Source of the DNA: Pseudomonas sp. NFR16
GTDB lineage: Bacteria; Pseudomonadota; Gammaproteobacteria; Pseudomonadales; Pseudomonadaceae
DNA length: 64,000 bases
Direction: 5' to 3'
NCBI RefSeq assembly: GCF_900108875.1
Contig: NZ_FNYJ01000002.1
Location: 841,383-905,382 of the forward strand
Position numbers and translations under genes: made by a program. The notes under the pieces were generated by a model that ran no database searches, was not told the origin of the DNA, and saw only the letters and a list, made by a program, of their open reading frames with translations. How positions within the stretch are numbered: position 1 is the stretch's first letter; every line of letters starts with the position of its first letter. Positions 43,959 to 53,675 of this stretch are shown in pieces.

Positions 43959-43984
43959 GCGGGAGTGAGCGCACTCACTCCCGC
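43959..43984. other. Perfect 11-bp stem-loop after the LysE-type gene
   Basis: GCGGGAGTGAG-CGCA-CTCACTCCCGC, starting just past the stop of the minus-strand exporter gene. There is no T-tract; it may protect the mRNA end or be a REP-like palindrome. Confidence 0.6.
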
Positions 43985-43991
43985 CAAGCGA

Positions 43992-44621
43992 TCAATGCAT
44001 CTCGGTCAGGGCCAGTTTCACACCCAACGCCACCAATACCCCGCCCATGGCGCGGTCAAACCAGTGTCCCATTCGGGCAAACCCTGCGCGCACGCGGGGC
44101 TGGCTGAACAGGCGCGCCACCATACAGAACCAGAGCCCCGTCGCGAACGCGAGATACACGCCGTATCCGGCTTGAACCAGCATCGGCGTATGCGGGTTGA
44201 TCACGACAGTGAACAGGGACAGGAAAAACAGGGTTGCTTTGGGGTTCAGGCCATTGGTCACGAACCCTGCCGTGTAAGCTCCGCGCGCCGTCCGCTCGCC
44301 CTTGGCGATATCGACAGGCGCGTTGGAAGAGCCGGCAGGTCTGGCGCGCAGGGCCTTGAAGCCAATGTACAGAAGGTACGCCGCAGCCGCCCATTTCAGC
44401 GCATTGAACAGCACGATGGACTGCGACACGATCAGGCCAATCCCCAGCAACGAATACCCCACGTGCAGGAAAATCGCGGTGCCCACGCCCATGGCGGTGT
44501 AAGTGCCGGCTTTGCGCCCGTGAGTCACGCTTTCGCGCACCACCACGGCGAAATCCGGGCCGGGACTGGCAACAGCGAGCAGGTGAATCAGCGCAACGGT
44601 GAGAAATTCCGTCCAGTACAT
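43992..44621 (-). CDS. LysE/RhtB family amino acid exporter
   Basis: 209 residues with about six transmembrane helices and the family opening VASPGPDFAVVVRESVTHG near residue 18, and NGLNPKATLFFLSLF in the middle. It exports an amino acid or homoserine lactone-like solute at the inner membrane. Divergent from the hydroxyacid dehydrogenase gene across 88 bp. The substrate cannot be told. Confidence 0.88.
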   Translation of the reverse strand: MYWTEFLTVALIHLLAVASPGPDFAVVVRESVTHGRKAGTYTAMGVGTAIFLHVGYSLLGIGLIVSQSIVLFNALKWAAAAYLLYIGFKALRARPAGSSNAPVDIAKGERTARGAYTAGFVTNGLNPKATLFFLSLFTVVINPHTPMLVQAGYGVYLAFATGLWFCMVARLFSQPRVRAGFARMGHWFDRAMGGVLVALGVKLALTEMH

Positions 44622-44709
44622 GAAGGGGCTCCAGGCGTTTTGGTGAGCGGCAGGCTCTGATAGGCTCGCTACCTTACGCCTCCTGTCAACCCAGAAAAAG
44701 GTACAGCTG

Positions 44710-45675
44710 ATGTCGAGTCAACGTAGAGCAGTTTTCCTGGACCATACCTCTCTGGATCTGGGCGATCTGGACCTTACTCCCTGGCGTGAGACCTTTGCCG
44801 AACTGGTACTGCATGCCAGCACGACGCCCGAGCAGGTTATCGAGCGGTTGCAGGGCGCGCAGGTCGCGATTTCCAACAAGATCATGATCGACGCCGCGAC
44901 GTTCACCGCATGCCCGGATCTGAAACTGGTGCTGGTGACCGCGACGGGCGTGAACAATGTGGATCTGCAGGCCGCGCGCGAACATGGCGTCGTTGTGAGC
45001 AACTGTCAGGGTTACGGCACGCCGTCGGTGGCACAGCACACGTTGATGCTGCTGTTGGCGCTGGCGACCCGTCTGCCGGATTACCAGCAGGCGATTCATC
45101 AGGGACAGTGGCAGAAATCAAAACAGTTCTGCCTGCTGGATTTCCCGATTGTCGAACTGGAGGGCAAAACCCTGGGCCTGCTGGGGCACGGCGAGCTCGG
45201 CGGGGCGGTGGCGAAACTGGCGCAAGCCTTCGGCATGCGTGTCGTCCCGGGACAGATTCCCGGTCGCCCCGCCCGGCCGGATCGCGTGCCGCTGCACGAG
45301 TTGCTGCCGCAAGTGGATGCGCTGACGCTGCACTGCCCGCTCAACGAACACACCCGCGACATGATTGGCGCCCATGAACTCAGCCTGCTGAAACCGAAGG
45401 CGTTCATCGTCAATACCGCGCGCGGCGGCCTGATCAACGAGCAGGCGCTGGCCGACGCCCTGCGCAACGGTCATCTGGGCGGCGCGGCCACCGACGTGCT
45501 GACGGTCGAGCCTCCGGTCAACGGTAATCCGCTGTTGTCCGGCGATATCCCACGGCTGATCATCACGCCGCACAGCGCCTGGGGCAGCCAGGAAGCACGG
45601 CAGCGGATCGTCGGGCAAGTGAATGAGAACGCCCAGGCGTTCTATGCCGGACAGCCCCTGCGTGTGGTCAGCTGA
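44710..45675 (+). CDS. D-2-hydroxyacid dehydrogenase (glycerate/glyoxylate-type)
   Basis: 321 residues. Rossmann motif GLLGHGELGG near residue 156, catalytic Arg in NTARGGLIN, Glu in DVLTVEPPV and His in TPHSAWGS, the full D-isomer-specific hydroxyacid dehydrogenase set. It interconverts hydroxypyruvate or glyoxylate and the D-hydroxy acid with NAD(P)H; the relation to HprA is likely. A start at 44713 is also possible. Confidence 0.9.
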   Translation: MSSQRRAVFLDHTSLDLGDLDLTPWRETFAELVLHASTTPEQVIERLQGAQVAISNKIMIDAATFTACPDLKLVLVTATGVNNVDLQAAREHGVVVSNCQGYGTPSVAQHTLMLLLALATRLPDYQQAIHQGQWQKSKQFCLLDFPIVELEGKTLGLLGHGELGGAVAKLAQAFGMRVVPGQIPGRPARPDRVPLHELLPQVDALTLHCPLNEHTRDMIGAHELSLLKPKAFIVNTARGGLINEQALADALRNGHLGGAATDVLTVEPPVNGNPLLSGDIPRLIITPHSAWGSQEARQRIVGQVNENAQAFYAGQPLRVVS

Positions 45676-45853
45676 GGACCATCACCGTTCGGGGCGGAGC
45701 GAGCTTATCGCGACAATGCTGACGGTGTGAACGGGGCGCGTTACCTTCGAGAGCACACTGACTCGCGCATCGCGCACTTGCCCGTTCACGGGGCGCTCCC
45801 TGTCTTCGCTGCATTCTCCTGATAAACTTCGCCCTTTTTTCGAGGAGCCGAAG

Positions 45854-46852
45854 ATGGATCCGCGCAGTGAAGTGTTACTCCGTCAGGCCGATTTGTTTCA
45901 GGGCTCCTTGTTGCTGACGGGCTTGCCCGCCGACGACCTGCCGGGCAGGCTCCCTGACGCTCGGGGCTGGAGCTGGCATGCCGGAGATTTCGCGGCGTTG
46001 CAGGCCCGTTTTCCAGGACGCACGCACTTCGGCACCGAGGCACCGGTCGAACCTTTTGAAGCCGCAGTGCTGTTTTTACCCAAAGCCAAGGACCTGACCG
46101 ACTATCTGCTCAACGCGCTGGCGTCCAGATTGCAAGGTCGCGAGCTGTTTCTGGTTGGCGAAAAGCGCGCAGGTATCGAAGCGGCGGCGCGGCAATTGAG
46201 TCCGTTCGGGCGGGCGCGCAAGCTCGACAGCGCTCGTCATTGCCAACTATGGCAGGTCACCGTGGAATACGCCCCGCAGGCTGTGGAGCTCGACAGCCTG
46301 GCGAAGCACTTCGACATCGACCTGGACGGCGGCCCCCTGAAAGTCGTCAGCCTGCCCGGCGTGTTCAGCCATGGGCGACTGGACCGTGGCTCGGCGCTGT
46401 TGCTGGAAAATATCGACCGTTTGCCGAGCGGCCACTTGCTCGACTTCGGCTGCGGCGCGGGCGTACTGGGGGCCGCGGTGAAACGTCGCAATCCGCAGAT
46501 GACCGTCACGATGCTCGACGTCGATGCGTTTGCCACCGCCAGCAGCCGCCTGACGCTCGCCGCCAACGGCCTCGAAGCAGAGGTGCTGACCGGCGATGGC
46601 ATTGACGCCGCGCCTGAACATCTTGATGCAATTCTGACCAATCCCCCCTTCCACACCGGAGTTCACACCGATTACGCGGCGACCGAAAACCTGTTGCGAA
46701 AAGCGCGCGAACATCTGAAAAAAGGAGGTGAACTGCGTCTGGTTGCCAACAGCTTCCTGCGGTATCAGCCGATCATTGAAGCTCATCTTGGAACCTGTGC
46801 AATCATGTCAGAGGGTCAGGGCTTCCGGGTCTATCGCGCCAAGCGTGCGTGA
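45854..46852 (+). CDS. rsmC: 16S rRNA (guanine-1207-N2)-methyltransferase RsmC
   Basis: 332 residues, the two-domain RsmC length. The N-terminal non-catalytic half is followed by the SAM-binding motif [16 protein letters not shown] near residue 197 and the catalytic NPPFHTG near 260. It methylates G1207 of 16S rRNA in the 30S subunit. GGAG lies 6 nt before the ATG. It precedes the Mn riboswitch by 47 bp. Confidence 0.93.
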   Translation: MDPRSEVLLRQADLFQGSLLLTGLPADDLPGRLPDARGWSWHAGDFAALQARFPGRTHFGTEAPVEPFEAAVLFLPKAKDLTDYLLNALASRLQGRELFLVGEKRAGIEAAARQLSPFGRARKLDSARHCQLWQVTVEYAPQAVELDSLAKHFDIDLDGGPLKVVSLPGVFSHGRLDRGSALLLENIDRLPSGHLLDFGCGAGVLGAAVKRRNPQMTVTMLDVDAFATASSRLTLAANGLEAEVLTGDGIDAAPEHLDAILTNPPFHTGVHTDYAATENLLRKAREHLKKGGELRLVANSFLRYQPIIEAHLGTCAIMSEGQGFRVYRAKRA

Positions 46853-46895
46853 AAATTACCGCTTGCCGAACGCTATGCGTGTAGGCAGAATCCGC

Positions 46896-47095
46896 ACCGT
46901 CCTAGGGGAGTAGTCTCCCACGAGCGCCATGCTCGTCCGGCGCGCATCAACATACTTGGTCCACAGACCATGGTGCGTGCGACCCCAGATCCGCCCAGAC
47001 GGATCGGAGGTTTGACAAGACCTATGACACGAACATCCTGACCCGGGGCGGGGAGGCTGTACGTGTCATAGCCGTGTCGACCCGCCCCTTAGGAA
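46896..47095 (+). ncRNA. Mn2+ riboswitch (yybP-ykoY family) leader of the UPF0016 exporter
   Basis: The leader contains the conserved yybP-ykoY elements: GGGGAGTAG at 46905, CATACTTGG at 46950 region and a TTTGACAAGACC-type 3' element near 47011. GTC-c-TAGG (46899-46906) can pair with CCTA-t-GAC (47021-47028) as P1. The downstream gene encodes a Gdt1/UPF0016 protein, the most common partner of this motif. An expression platform follows: CTATGACACG (47022-47031) can pair with CGTGTCATAG (47062-47071), while GGGGCGGG (47045-47052) can pair with CCCGCCCC (47081-47088) and bring TCCT (47036) onto AGGA (47091). The two helices cross and exclude each other. Confidence 0.85.
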
Positions 47096-47102
47096 AACCC
47101 TG

Positions 47103-47687
47103 ATGCTGGAATCCCTGTTGGTCCCCACCGCCGTCGTCGCACTGGCCGAAATCGGTGACAAGACCCAACTCCTCGCGCTCATTCTCGCTGCACGCTTTCG
47201 CAAGCCCTGGCCCATCATCGGCGGTATCGTCGCGGCCACGCTGGCAAACCATGCTGCCGCAGGTGCCGTTGGCGCCTGGTTCAGCAGCTTCTTTTCGGAC
47301 GCGATGCTGCACTGGGTGCTGGCAGCAAGTTTCACCGCCACCGCGCTGTGGACGCTGGTGCCGGACAAAATGGACGACGACGAAGCGAACACCGCGCGCA
47401 AGTTCGGGCCGTTCATGACCACCCTGATCGCGTTCTTCCTGGCTGAAATCGGTGACAAGACGCAGATCGCCACAGTGATGCTGGCGGCGCAATATTCTTA
47501 TCTGTGGCTGGTGATTCTGGGCACCACGCTAGGCATGCTGCTGGCCAACGTGCCGGTGGTACTGGCCGGTAACTTCGCCGCAGAGAAATTGCCGCTGACC
47601 CTGATCCGTCGCCTGGCGGCGGGCGCGTTCTTCATTCTGGCCGTCGTGGCGGTGTACAAAGCGATGCAGGTCAGCGGCTGGGTGTAA
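47103..47687 (+). CDS. UPF0016/Gdt1 family manganese exporter (MneA/TMEM165-like)
   Basis: 194 residues with two halves, each bearing the E-x-G-D-K-T metal motif: VVALAEIGDKTQLLAL near residue 13 and FFLAEIGDKTQIATVM near 112, separated by a loop with acidic DKMDDDEAN. About six helices. It exports Mn2+ from the cytoplasm. AGGA lies 8 nt before the ATG and lies within the riboswitch expression platform, which indicates Mn-controlled translation. Confidence 0.92.
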   Translation: MLESLLVPTAVVALAEIGDKTQLLALILAARFRKPWPIIGGIVAATLANHAAAGAVGAWFSSFFSDAMLHWVLAASFTATALWTLVPDKMDDDEANTARKFGPFMTTLIAFFLAEIGDKTQIATVMLAAQYSYLWLVILGTTLGMLLANVPVVLAGNFAAEKLPLTLIRRLAAGAFFILAVVAVYKAMQVSGWV

Positions 47688-47732
47688 CCCGAATGCCGCG
47701 TCCCTGCAAGAGTGCGCCTGATCAGCGCTGCA

Positions 47733-48551
47733 TCAAGACTTCGGCGCCTGCTGATACAGCGGCATCACCTTGGGGATCGCCGCTTGCAACGACGCAATCC
47801 GGTTGGTCGATGCCGGGTGCGTGCTCATGAACTCAGGCTGGGAAGCCCCGGCCTGGGCCTGCATTTTCTGCCACAACGTAATTGCAGCGTTTGGGTTGTA
47901 ACCGGCGCGGGCTGAAAGCTCCAGACCCAGCAGGTCGGCCTCGTTCTCGTTGGCGCGGCTGTTCGGCAGGGTCAGGCTGTAATTGACGACCGTGTCAGCG
48001 AGCGCCAGGCTGTCTTGCCCCAATCCCAGCAGCGCGCCGGCGCCCTGTTTGGCCATTTGAATGCCGTACGCCTTGGACATGGCTTCACGTCCGTGCTCGC
48101 GCAGGGCGTGCGCAATCTCGTGCCCCATGACCGCCGCCAGCTCGTCGTCGCTGAGCTTGAGCGTATCGATCAGCCCGCTGTAGACGATGATCTTGCCGCC
48201 CGGACCACAGTTGGCATTGAGCTCGTCGCTCTTGATCAGGTTCACATCCCATTGCCATTGCGCTGCATCGGGTCGCAGCTTCGGGGCTTGAGCGATCAGC
48301 CGCTTGGCCACGGCCTGAACGCGCTTGGCCTCTGCGCTGCTGTTATCCAGCACGCCTTCGGACGACGCCTCGCTGACCGTCTGTTGGTAAGACTGGGCAT
48401 ACATCTGGTTGACCTCATCGGTCGACAGCATGCTGAACATGTATTGCTTGCGCTCGACACCGACCGAGTCGCCGCTGGTGGTGTTGACCGCCTGACATCC
48501 TGCAACCAGCAAGGCTGCTGCAACGGCACAAAGGGCAAAAGTCCTACGCAT
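47733..48551 (-). CDS. M48 family metalloprotease, lipoprotein
   Basis: 272 residues. Lipoprotein signal with VAGC lipobox near residue 19; the zinc protease motif HEIAH near 135 and the third ligand in ENEADLLGLEL near 195. It resembles periplasmic LoiP/YcaL-type proteases involved in outer-membrane protein quality control. ATG 48551 begins MRRTFALCAV; the frame to 48572 is not needed. Confidence 0.9.
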   Translation of the reverse strand: MRRTFALCAVAAALLVAGCQAVNTTSGDSVGVERKQYMFSMLSTDEVNQMYAQSYQQTVSEASSEGVLDNSSAEAKRVQAVAKRLIAQAPKLRPDAAQWQWDVNLIKSDELNANCGPGGKIIVYSGLIDTLKLSDDELAAVMGHEIAHALREHGREAMSKAYGIQMAKQGAGALLGLGQDSLALADTVVNYSLTLPNSRANENEADLLGLELSARAGYNPNAAITLWQKMQAQAGASQPEFMSTHPASTNRIASLQAAIPKVMPLYQQAPKS

Positions 48552-48845
48552 CACGTATCTCCATTGAAACAATGGCGCTCATCCTAGGGGCTGCGTGGCC
48601 GGAGCACCAGATGCCAGCCGTTTGCCATGTGCCGCAACACAAAAAAACACACATCCGTAACAGATTCGAAATACCGGTGCGTTCATTCGAAGGGCAGCTG
48701 CAGCCCTTCATATCCGGGGCGCGCACTCGACTTATCCAGCAACGACGAAACCCAATCAAAAACGCCCATTTCGTCGGATCCATCTCATGCTTCGCCGCCG
48801 CAAGGCGATATCCCCTTCAGGCGTAATTCCACGTCCGGAGTTCCT

Positions 48846-50987
48846 ATGAAGTTCAAGTCGATCCAGTTTTCCGTTGCCGCTCTGGCGGGCTCCATCGTCC
48901 TCAGCGTCGTGGTTGCTCTCGTGCTGTTCGCCCTGTTTTCAGGGGCGCGTACCCAGGAAATGGTCGAGCAGCGCACCACGTCGCAGTTCGAGCAAGCGGT
49001 CGAGCAACGTCTGAGCGCCATTGCGCGCACGCAGGCCAGTGAAATCCAGCGCGAACTCGAAGCGCCGCTGCAGACCGCCGCGGCGCTGGCCACGACCAAC
49101 GCCTTGCTGGGCATGAAGGACGCCAAAGGTGAGCCGGCCCTGACCCTCAGCCGTGAGCAGCTGCTCAATGTGCTGCACGAAACCGTCGTCCGTAATCCGA
49201 AGATTCTCGGCGCCTACATCGGCTGGGAACACGACGCGCTGGACCGTAACGACGCGGCCTACGTGGGCTCGTCGATGATCGGTGTCGACCCGAAGGACGG
49301 CCGCATGATGGCCTGGTGGTATCGCAAGCCGGACGGCACGTTCAATCTGGAAAAGCTTGCCAGCCTTGAGGATCAGAAGATCCTGTCGACCGGCATCCGT
49401 TCCAGCGAGTACTACCTGTGCTCGCGGGAGACACGCAAGGCCTGTGTGATCGACCCGGCGCCCTACAAAGTCGGCGACAAGATGGTCATGCTGTCTTCGT
49501 TCATCGAGCCCATCATGCTCAACGGCCAGTTCCAGGGCATCGTCGGCGCCGACCTGTCGGTGAACTTCATTCAGGACATGCTCGAGAGCGCCGACAAAAA
49601 GCTGTACGACGGCGCTGGCGATATGGCCCTGATCGCCACCAACGGCCGCCTGGTCGCCTACACCAAGGACACGAGCAAGCTCGGCGAAAAAGCCAGCGAC
49701 ATCCTCGACGCCAACGAAGTCGCCAACCTGAGCACGATCACCAGAGGTGAAGTACGTTACGACATCGACAAGGCTCACGGCCACATCGAGCTGTACCTGC
49801 CTTTCGCCATCGGCAACACCGACGCACGCTGGACCTTGATGATGCGCATGCCTCTCGATGCGGTCATGGCCGACCTTCAGCAGTTGCAGAAGGACCTCAA
49901 GCATCAACGCGAGACCGATATCTTCGGCATGATGGTGGTCGGTCTGCTGATCGCCGCACTGGGGCTGCTGATCGTCTGGTTCGTCGGCCGAGGCATCGCC
50001 CGCCCGCTCAAGCAAATGGTCGCCATGCTCGACGACATCGCCAAGGGCGAGGGCGACCTCACTCGCCGCCTCACCAGCGATCGCGCCGACGAACTGGGCG
50101 CCATCGCCATCGGTTTCAACACGTTCCTGAGCAAACTGCAGGTGATGATCAGCCAGGTGGTGACCTCGGTGCAGAAGGTCAGCGACTCGTCCGAGCACAC
50201 CGCCGACATTGCCATCCGGACTAACAAAGGCGTGCACAAGCAGATGGCCGAAATCGATCTGGTCGCCACCGCCGTGCACGAAATGACCGCGACCGCACAG
50301 GACGTCGCCCGCAACGCGACGCAGGCCGCGCAAGCAGCCAACCATGCAGACGACGCCGCCAGTCAAGGCATGCGCATCGTCCACAACACGTCCAACTCGA
50401 TCAGCGAACTGGCGGTGGAAATCGGCCGCGCCGTCGGCGTGGTGCAAACGCTGGCCAAAGACAGCGAAAACATCAACGCCATCCTGACCGCCATTCGTGG
50501 CATCGCCGAACAGACCAACCTTCTGGCGCTCAACGCCGCCATCGAAGCCGCGCGTGCCGGTGAACAGGGCCGCGGCTTCGCAGTGGTTGCCGATGAGGTG
50601 CGCAACCTGGCGCAGAAGACCCAGCAGGCCACCGAAGAAATTCAGAACATGATTCAGCAGTTGCAGAACGGCACGCGTCAGGTGGTCAAAGTGATGGAAG
50701 ACAGCCAGAGCAAGACCGACGAAAGCGTGGGCCATGCCGCCGAGGCAGCGCAGGCACTGGAGAGCATTACCAAAGCGGTGTCGGTGATCAACGACATGAA
50801 CAACCAGATCGCCAGTGCTGCCGAGGAGCAAAGCGCGGTCGCCGACGACATCAACCGTAACGTGATCAACATCGGTCAGGTCGCCAACGAAGTGGCCGGC
50901 GGCGCCGACGAGTCGAGCCAGGCCAGCGCCGAACTGACCAAACTGGCAGAGCAGCAGCGCAGGTTGATCAATCAGTTCAGGGTTTGA
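48846..50987 (+). CDS. Methyl-accepting chemotaxis protein with a dCache-type ligand domain
   Basis: 713 residues. Helix 1 at about 10-33, a periplasmic domain of about 325 residues (dCache pattern with [33 protein letters not shown], and [15 protein letters not shown]), helix 2 near 365-390, HAMP ([15 protein letters not shown]) and a cytoplasmic signalling hairpin ending in the tip [36 protein letters not shown]. It senses a small molecule and steers flagellar motility through CheA. The WWYR region lacks the complete amino-acid-receptor signature I remember (Y-x4-R-x-W-Y), so the ligand is open. ATG 48846 begins MKFKSIQF. Confidence 0.9.
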   Translation: MKFKSIQFSVAALAGSIVLSVVVALVLFALFSGARTQEMVEQRTTSQFEQAVEQRLSAIARTQASEIQRELEAPLQTAAALATTNALLGMKDAKGEPALTLSREQLLNVLHETVVRNPKILGAYIGWEHDALDRNDAAYVGSSMIGVDPKDGRMMAWWYRKPDGTFNLEKLASLEDQKILSTGIRSSEYYLCSRETRKACVIDPAPYKVGDKMVMLSSFIEPIMLNGQFQGIVGADLSVNFIQDMLESADKKLYDGAGDMALIATNGRLVAYTKDTSKLGEKASDILDANEVANLSTITRGEVRYDIDKAHGHIELYLPFAIGNTDARWTLMMRMPLDAVMADLQQLQKDLKHQRETDIFGMMVVGLLIAALGLLIVWFVGRGIARPLKQMVAMLDDIAKGEGDLTRRLTSDRADELGAIAIGFNTFLSKLQVMISQVVTSVQKVSDSSEHTADIAIRTNKGVHKQMAEIDLVATAVHEMTATAQDVARNATQAAQAANHADDAASQGMRIVHNTSNSISELAVEIGRAVGVVQTLAKDSENINAILTAIRGIAEQTNLLALNAAIEAARAGEQGRGFAVVADEVRNLAQKTQQATEEIQNMIQQLQNGTRQVVKVMEDSQSKTDESVGHAAEAAQALESITKAVSVINDMNNQIASAAEEQSAVADDINRNVINIGQVANEVAGGADESSQASAELTKLAEQQRRLINQFRV

Positions 50988-51037
50988 TGAGGTAAGAGCA
51001 CGTGTCCTGATACGCCACGCGCTCACTGGCCGACCTT

Positions 51038-51120
51038 TAGGAGCGCGCTTGCCCGCGGTTGCGATATTCATGCGACGAAGCGATTGGCTGATCCACCGCT
51101 ATCGCGGGCAAGCGCGCTTC
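51038..51120. repeat. Inverted REP pair
   Basis: TAGGAGCGCGCTTGCCCGCG at 51038 and its complement form ATCGCGGGCAAGCGCGCTT at 51101, with a 43-bp spacer. Same REP type as at 25500 and 26034. Confidence 0.85.
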
Positions 51121-51141
51121 AAAAAAGGCCACGCGGAGTTA

Positions 51142-51771
51142 TCAAAGCGGCGTCAGGCATTCCGGCGCATTGAGCTTCGGATCGTTCACCAGGTTGGCCA
51201 GCGGGCGCTCGCGCAATTGCATTTGCGGTGCGGCCAGCAACGATTGCAGCGTGACCGGCGAGCTTTCCGGGTCGAGCCACTGTGCCTGGCCTTGCTCATC
51301 GAGAATCAACGGCCGGCGCTGCCCCATCGCCGCCTGCGTGACCACCGCCACGCTGAGGTAGGTGTGGCCTTCCACCGGATAGGCTTCCCAAATGGCGGCG
51401 AAAAACAGGGTCGACCCTTCAGCGGGCGTGAGCCAGAAAGGCCGCTTGCGCACCGAGCCGCGCCATTCGTAAAACCCGTTCGCCGGCAGCAGGCACCGCC
51501 GCTCCCGAAACGCCTGACGAAACATCGGTTGCTCGGCCAGGGTCTCGGCCCGTGCATGGGCTGGCGTGCGTGACATATCGGTCAGCCAGGGCGGCGTCAG
51601 GCCCCAGCGGGCTCTGGCCACCTCTCGTCCGCCGTCCTCGCCCTGCCCCGCCCTCAGCATCAGCACTGCGTCGGCTGGGGAGATATTCCATTGCGCTTGC
51701 TGATCGGTCGGGAATCCGGGCAGGGCCGCGAAAGCGGGCGTCCAACGAAACAGCGCATAACGTCCACACAT
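51142..51771 (-). CDS. SOS response-associated peptidase (HMCES/YedK-like), divergent active site
   Basis: 209 residues. The family opening MCGRYAL gives the catalytic Cys2, ARWGLTPPW is near 55, and LLPANGFYEW with the conserved Glu102 near 94-103. In E. coli YedK the Asn (NAR-ET) and His (IH-RRP) also matter; here the segments read HARAET (His72) and MGQRRPLIL (Gly150-Gln151), so both are replaced. HMCES proteins crosslink to abasic sites in single-stranded DNA. This copy may still form the crosslink through Cys2 but not process it normally. Confidence 0.88.
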   Translation of the reverse strand: MCGRYALFRWTPAFAALPGFPTDQQAQWNISPADAVLMLRAGQGEDGGREVARARWGLTPPWLTDMSRTPAHARAETLAEQPMFRQAFRERRCLLPANGFYEWRGSVRKRPFWLTPAEGSTLFFAAIWEAYPVEGHTYLSVAVVTQAAMGQRRPLILDEQGQAQWLDPESSPVTLQSLLAAPQMQLRERPLANLVNDPKLNAPECLTPL

Positions 51772-51822
51772 GGGCTTGAGGCAACTCTTCTGGAAAGCGG
51801 ATGAGGCGGGGCTGAACGGCGT

Positions 51823-52083
51823 TCAGCACAACAACACGTCGGGGTAACTGTCAGGCTCATCGCCCGACAGCGGAAAAGCGCCATTGTACTCAGTGATCAG
51901 TTGCCGCGCCCGCTCCGCCTGATGGTCCTCGACCGCCAGCCCGAGCAGGCCGAACACCGGCAGTTCACCGATCCCCCCGAGCAGATGGCGCCCGGTGATA
52001 TGCGCCTCGATGCCCTCGCTGGCAAGCATGGACTGCAATAACTCGCCTTCCAGCATGTTTTCCGGCTCATAGATTTTGCGCAT
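51823..52083 (-). CDS. DUF2007 domain protein (putative signal-transducing protein)
   Basis: 86 residues. The DUF2007 core MRKIYEPENMLEGELLQSMLASEGIEAHITGRHLLGGIGELP, then FGLLGLAVEDHQAERARQLI. Function unknown; the fold is ferredoxin-like. The ATG at 52083 overlaps the TGA of the upstream cysteine-rich gene by one base (TGATG), so the two are coupled. Confidence 0.85.
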   Translation of the reverse strand: MRKIYEPENMLEGELLQSMLASEGIEAHITGRHLLGGIGELPVFGLLGLAVEDHQAERARQLITEYNGAFPLSGDEPDSYPDVLLC

Positions 52084-52274
52084 CAATCGTTCTCGGCACG
52101 GACCTCGAGGTCCCATTGCTCACCGTCGGTTTCGAGATGGAACTCGATAGGCCGACAGCAGACGTGGCAATCCTCGATGAAGTTGTGATCGCCTTCAGAC
52201 AGGTCCAGGACAGTTTCTCCCGGCTCGCCGCAATAAGGGCACTCATAAGGGGCTGCAGGTTGTATTTCGTGCAT
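52083..52274 (-). CDS. CPXCG-type cysteine-rich small protein
   Basis: 63 residues with two Cys pairs, YECPYCGEPGE and EDCHVCCRPIEF, a zinc-ribbon pattern. No enzymatic role known. ATG 52274 is divergent from the acyltransferase gene across 127 bp. It forms a two-gene unit with DUF2007. Confidence 0.85.
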   Translation of the reverse strand: MHEIQPAAPYECPYCGEPGETVLDLSEGDHNFIEDCHVCCRPIEFHLETDGEQWDLEVRAEND

Positions 52275-52401
52275 CACAGTCTCCGAGAGCAGTTTTGCGT
52301 ATAATCGCCGACTTGTTTGCGGGTCGAGCTTTATTTCTCGACATCCAGGCGTCACGCCGGACTCGACCTACCTTTACCCTAGCCGTTTCCAACAAGAGAG
52401 C

Positions 52402-53568
52402 ATGATGGGCGAATTCGATGCCATCCGACCTTACGACGACTCCGAAGTAAAAGCCGTACTCAACCGGCTGCTCGGTGACAAGGCGTTCCTCGCGATTCTC
52501 ACGCATTTCCGTTTTCCACGACTGGCCGGCTCGTTGGGCTGGATCCTTCAGCCTGCCATCGCGCGCAAGCTGCGCCGTCAGTTTGCCGGTATCGATTCGG
52601 TCGCGGCCCTGCAGGACAAAGTCGAGCATTATGTCGATCATACGATCGAGCGTGCCACCGATGGTGTGACCTATACCGGCGTCGAGCAGTTCAAGTCCGG
52701 CGTGGCCTATCTGTTTCTGGCCAATCACCGCGATATCGTCATGGACCCGGCGTTCGTCAACTATGCGGTCTATCACGCCGGACTGCCGACGCCACGTATC
52801 GCCATTGGCGACAACCTGCTGCAAAAGCCTTTTGTCAGCGACCTGATGCGCCTGAACAAAAGCTTCATCGTCCACCGCTCGATCAGCGGGCGTCGGGAAA
52901 AAATGGCGGCCTATCAGTTGCTGTCCGCGTACATCAATCACTCGATCCGCAACGACTGTCAGTCGATCTGGATCGCCCAGGCCGAAGGCCGCGCCAAAGA
53001 CGGCGACGATCGCACCGAGTCGGCCATCCTCAAGATGTTTCACATGAGCCGCAAGGACGAGCCATTCGGCGAGGTCATCCAGTCGCTGAACCTGACGCCC
53101 GTGTCGATCAGCTATGAATACGATCCGTGCGACCACGCCAAGGCGCGAGAGTTGTACATTCGCGCCACGACCGGCAGCTACACCAAGGCGCCGGGTGAGG
53201 ACGATGTCAGCATTGCGCTGGGCATCACCGGCTACAAAGGACGTGTGCACGTCAACTTCGCGCCACCGGTCACCGGGCTGTTCGAGGACACCAAGCAGCT
53301 GGCGATCGAGATGGACAAGCAGATTCTGGGGGGCTATCGCCTGTTCCCGGTGCATTACCTGGCGTACGCACAGTGGGCCGATGCCGACCCGAGCCTGAAC
53401 GTGCCCGCTGCCGCAAAAGTATTTCCGGCTGACGAGCTGGAGCGTGCGCAGGAAGAATGGCAGCGCCGCCTCGACGGCTGCCCAGAAGAACATCGTCCTT
53501 ATCTGGTTCTGCAATACGCCACGCCAGTGCGCAACCAATACCGGGTCAAGGCCGGTTTGCCGCTTTAA
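52402..53568 (+). CDS. Glycerolipid acyltransferase (PlsC-like)
   Basis: 388 residues. Block I NHRDIVMDP (HX4D, near residue 113) and conserved QAEGRAKDGDD near 198. A larger N-terminal region precedes the PlsC fold. Family members esterify lysophosphatidic or similar lipids at the membrane. Start is ATG 52402 or 52405; an AGAG-type ribosome-binding site lies upstream. Convergent with the next small gene after a terminator. Confidence 0.82.
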   Translation: MMGEFDAIRPYDDSEVKAVLNRLLGDKAFLAILTHFRFPRLAGSLGWILQPAIARKLRRQFAGIDSVAALQDKVEHYVDHTIERATDGVTYTGVEQFKSGVAYLFLANHRDIVMDPAFVNYAVYHAGLPTPRIAIGDNLLQKPFVSDLMRLNKSFIVHRSISGRREKMAAYQLLSAYINHSIRNDCQSIWIAQAEGRAKDGDDRTESAILKMFHMSRKDEPFGEVIQSLNLTPVSISYEYDPCDHAKARELYIRATTGSYTKAPGEDDVSIALGITGYKGRVHVNFAPPVTGLFEDTKQLAIEMDKQILGGYRLFPVHYLAYAQWADADPSLNVPAAAKVFPADELERAQEEWQRRLDGCPEEHRPYLVLQYATPVRNQYRVKAGLPL

Positions 53569-53583
53569 CGCACTCAGCAAAAA

Positions 53584-53609
53584 CGGCGCTCACAAGGCGC
53601 CTTTTTTTT
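53584..53609 (+). terminator. Terminator of the acyltransferase gene
   Basis: CGGCGC-loop-GGCGCC followed by eight T, 16 bp after the stop. Confidence 0.85.
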
Positions 53610-53675
53610 GCATGACACTGCAACCCCGGAAACACAAACTCGATGGGCGTGCATGGCCCAAAGGTGCGCGGCCAG

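Noticed and set aside
48939..51071. 710-codon open frame opposite the chemoreceptor
   Set aside because: Low-complexity His/Asp/Val-rich shadow of the MCP signalling domain.
52243..53580. 445-codon frame opposite the acyltransferase
   Set aside because: Shadow; it also overlaps two coherent small genes at its end.
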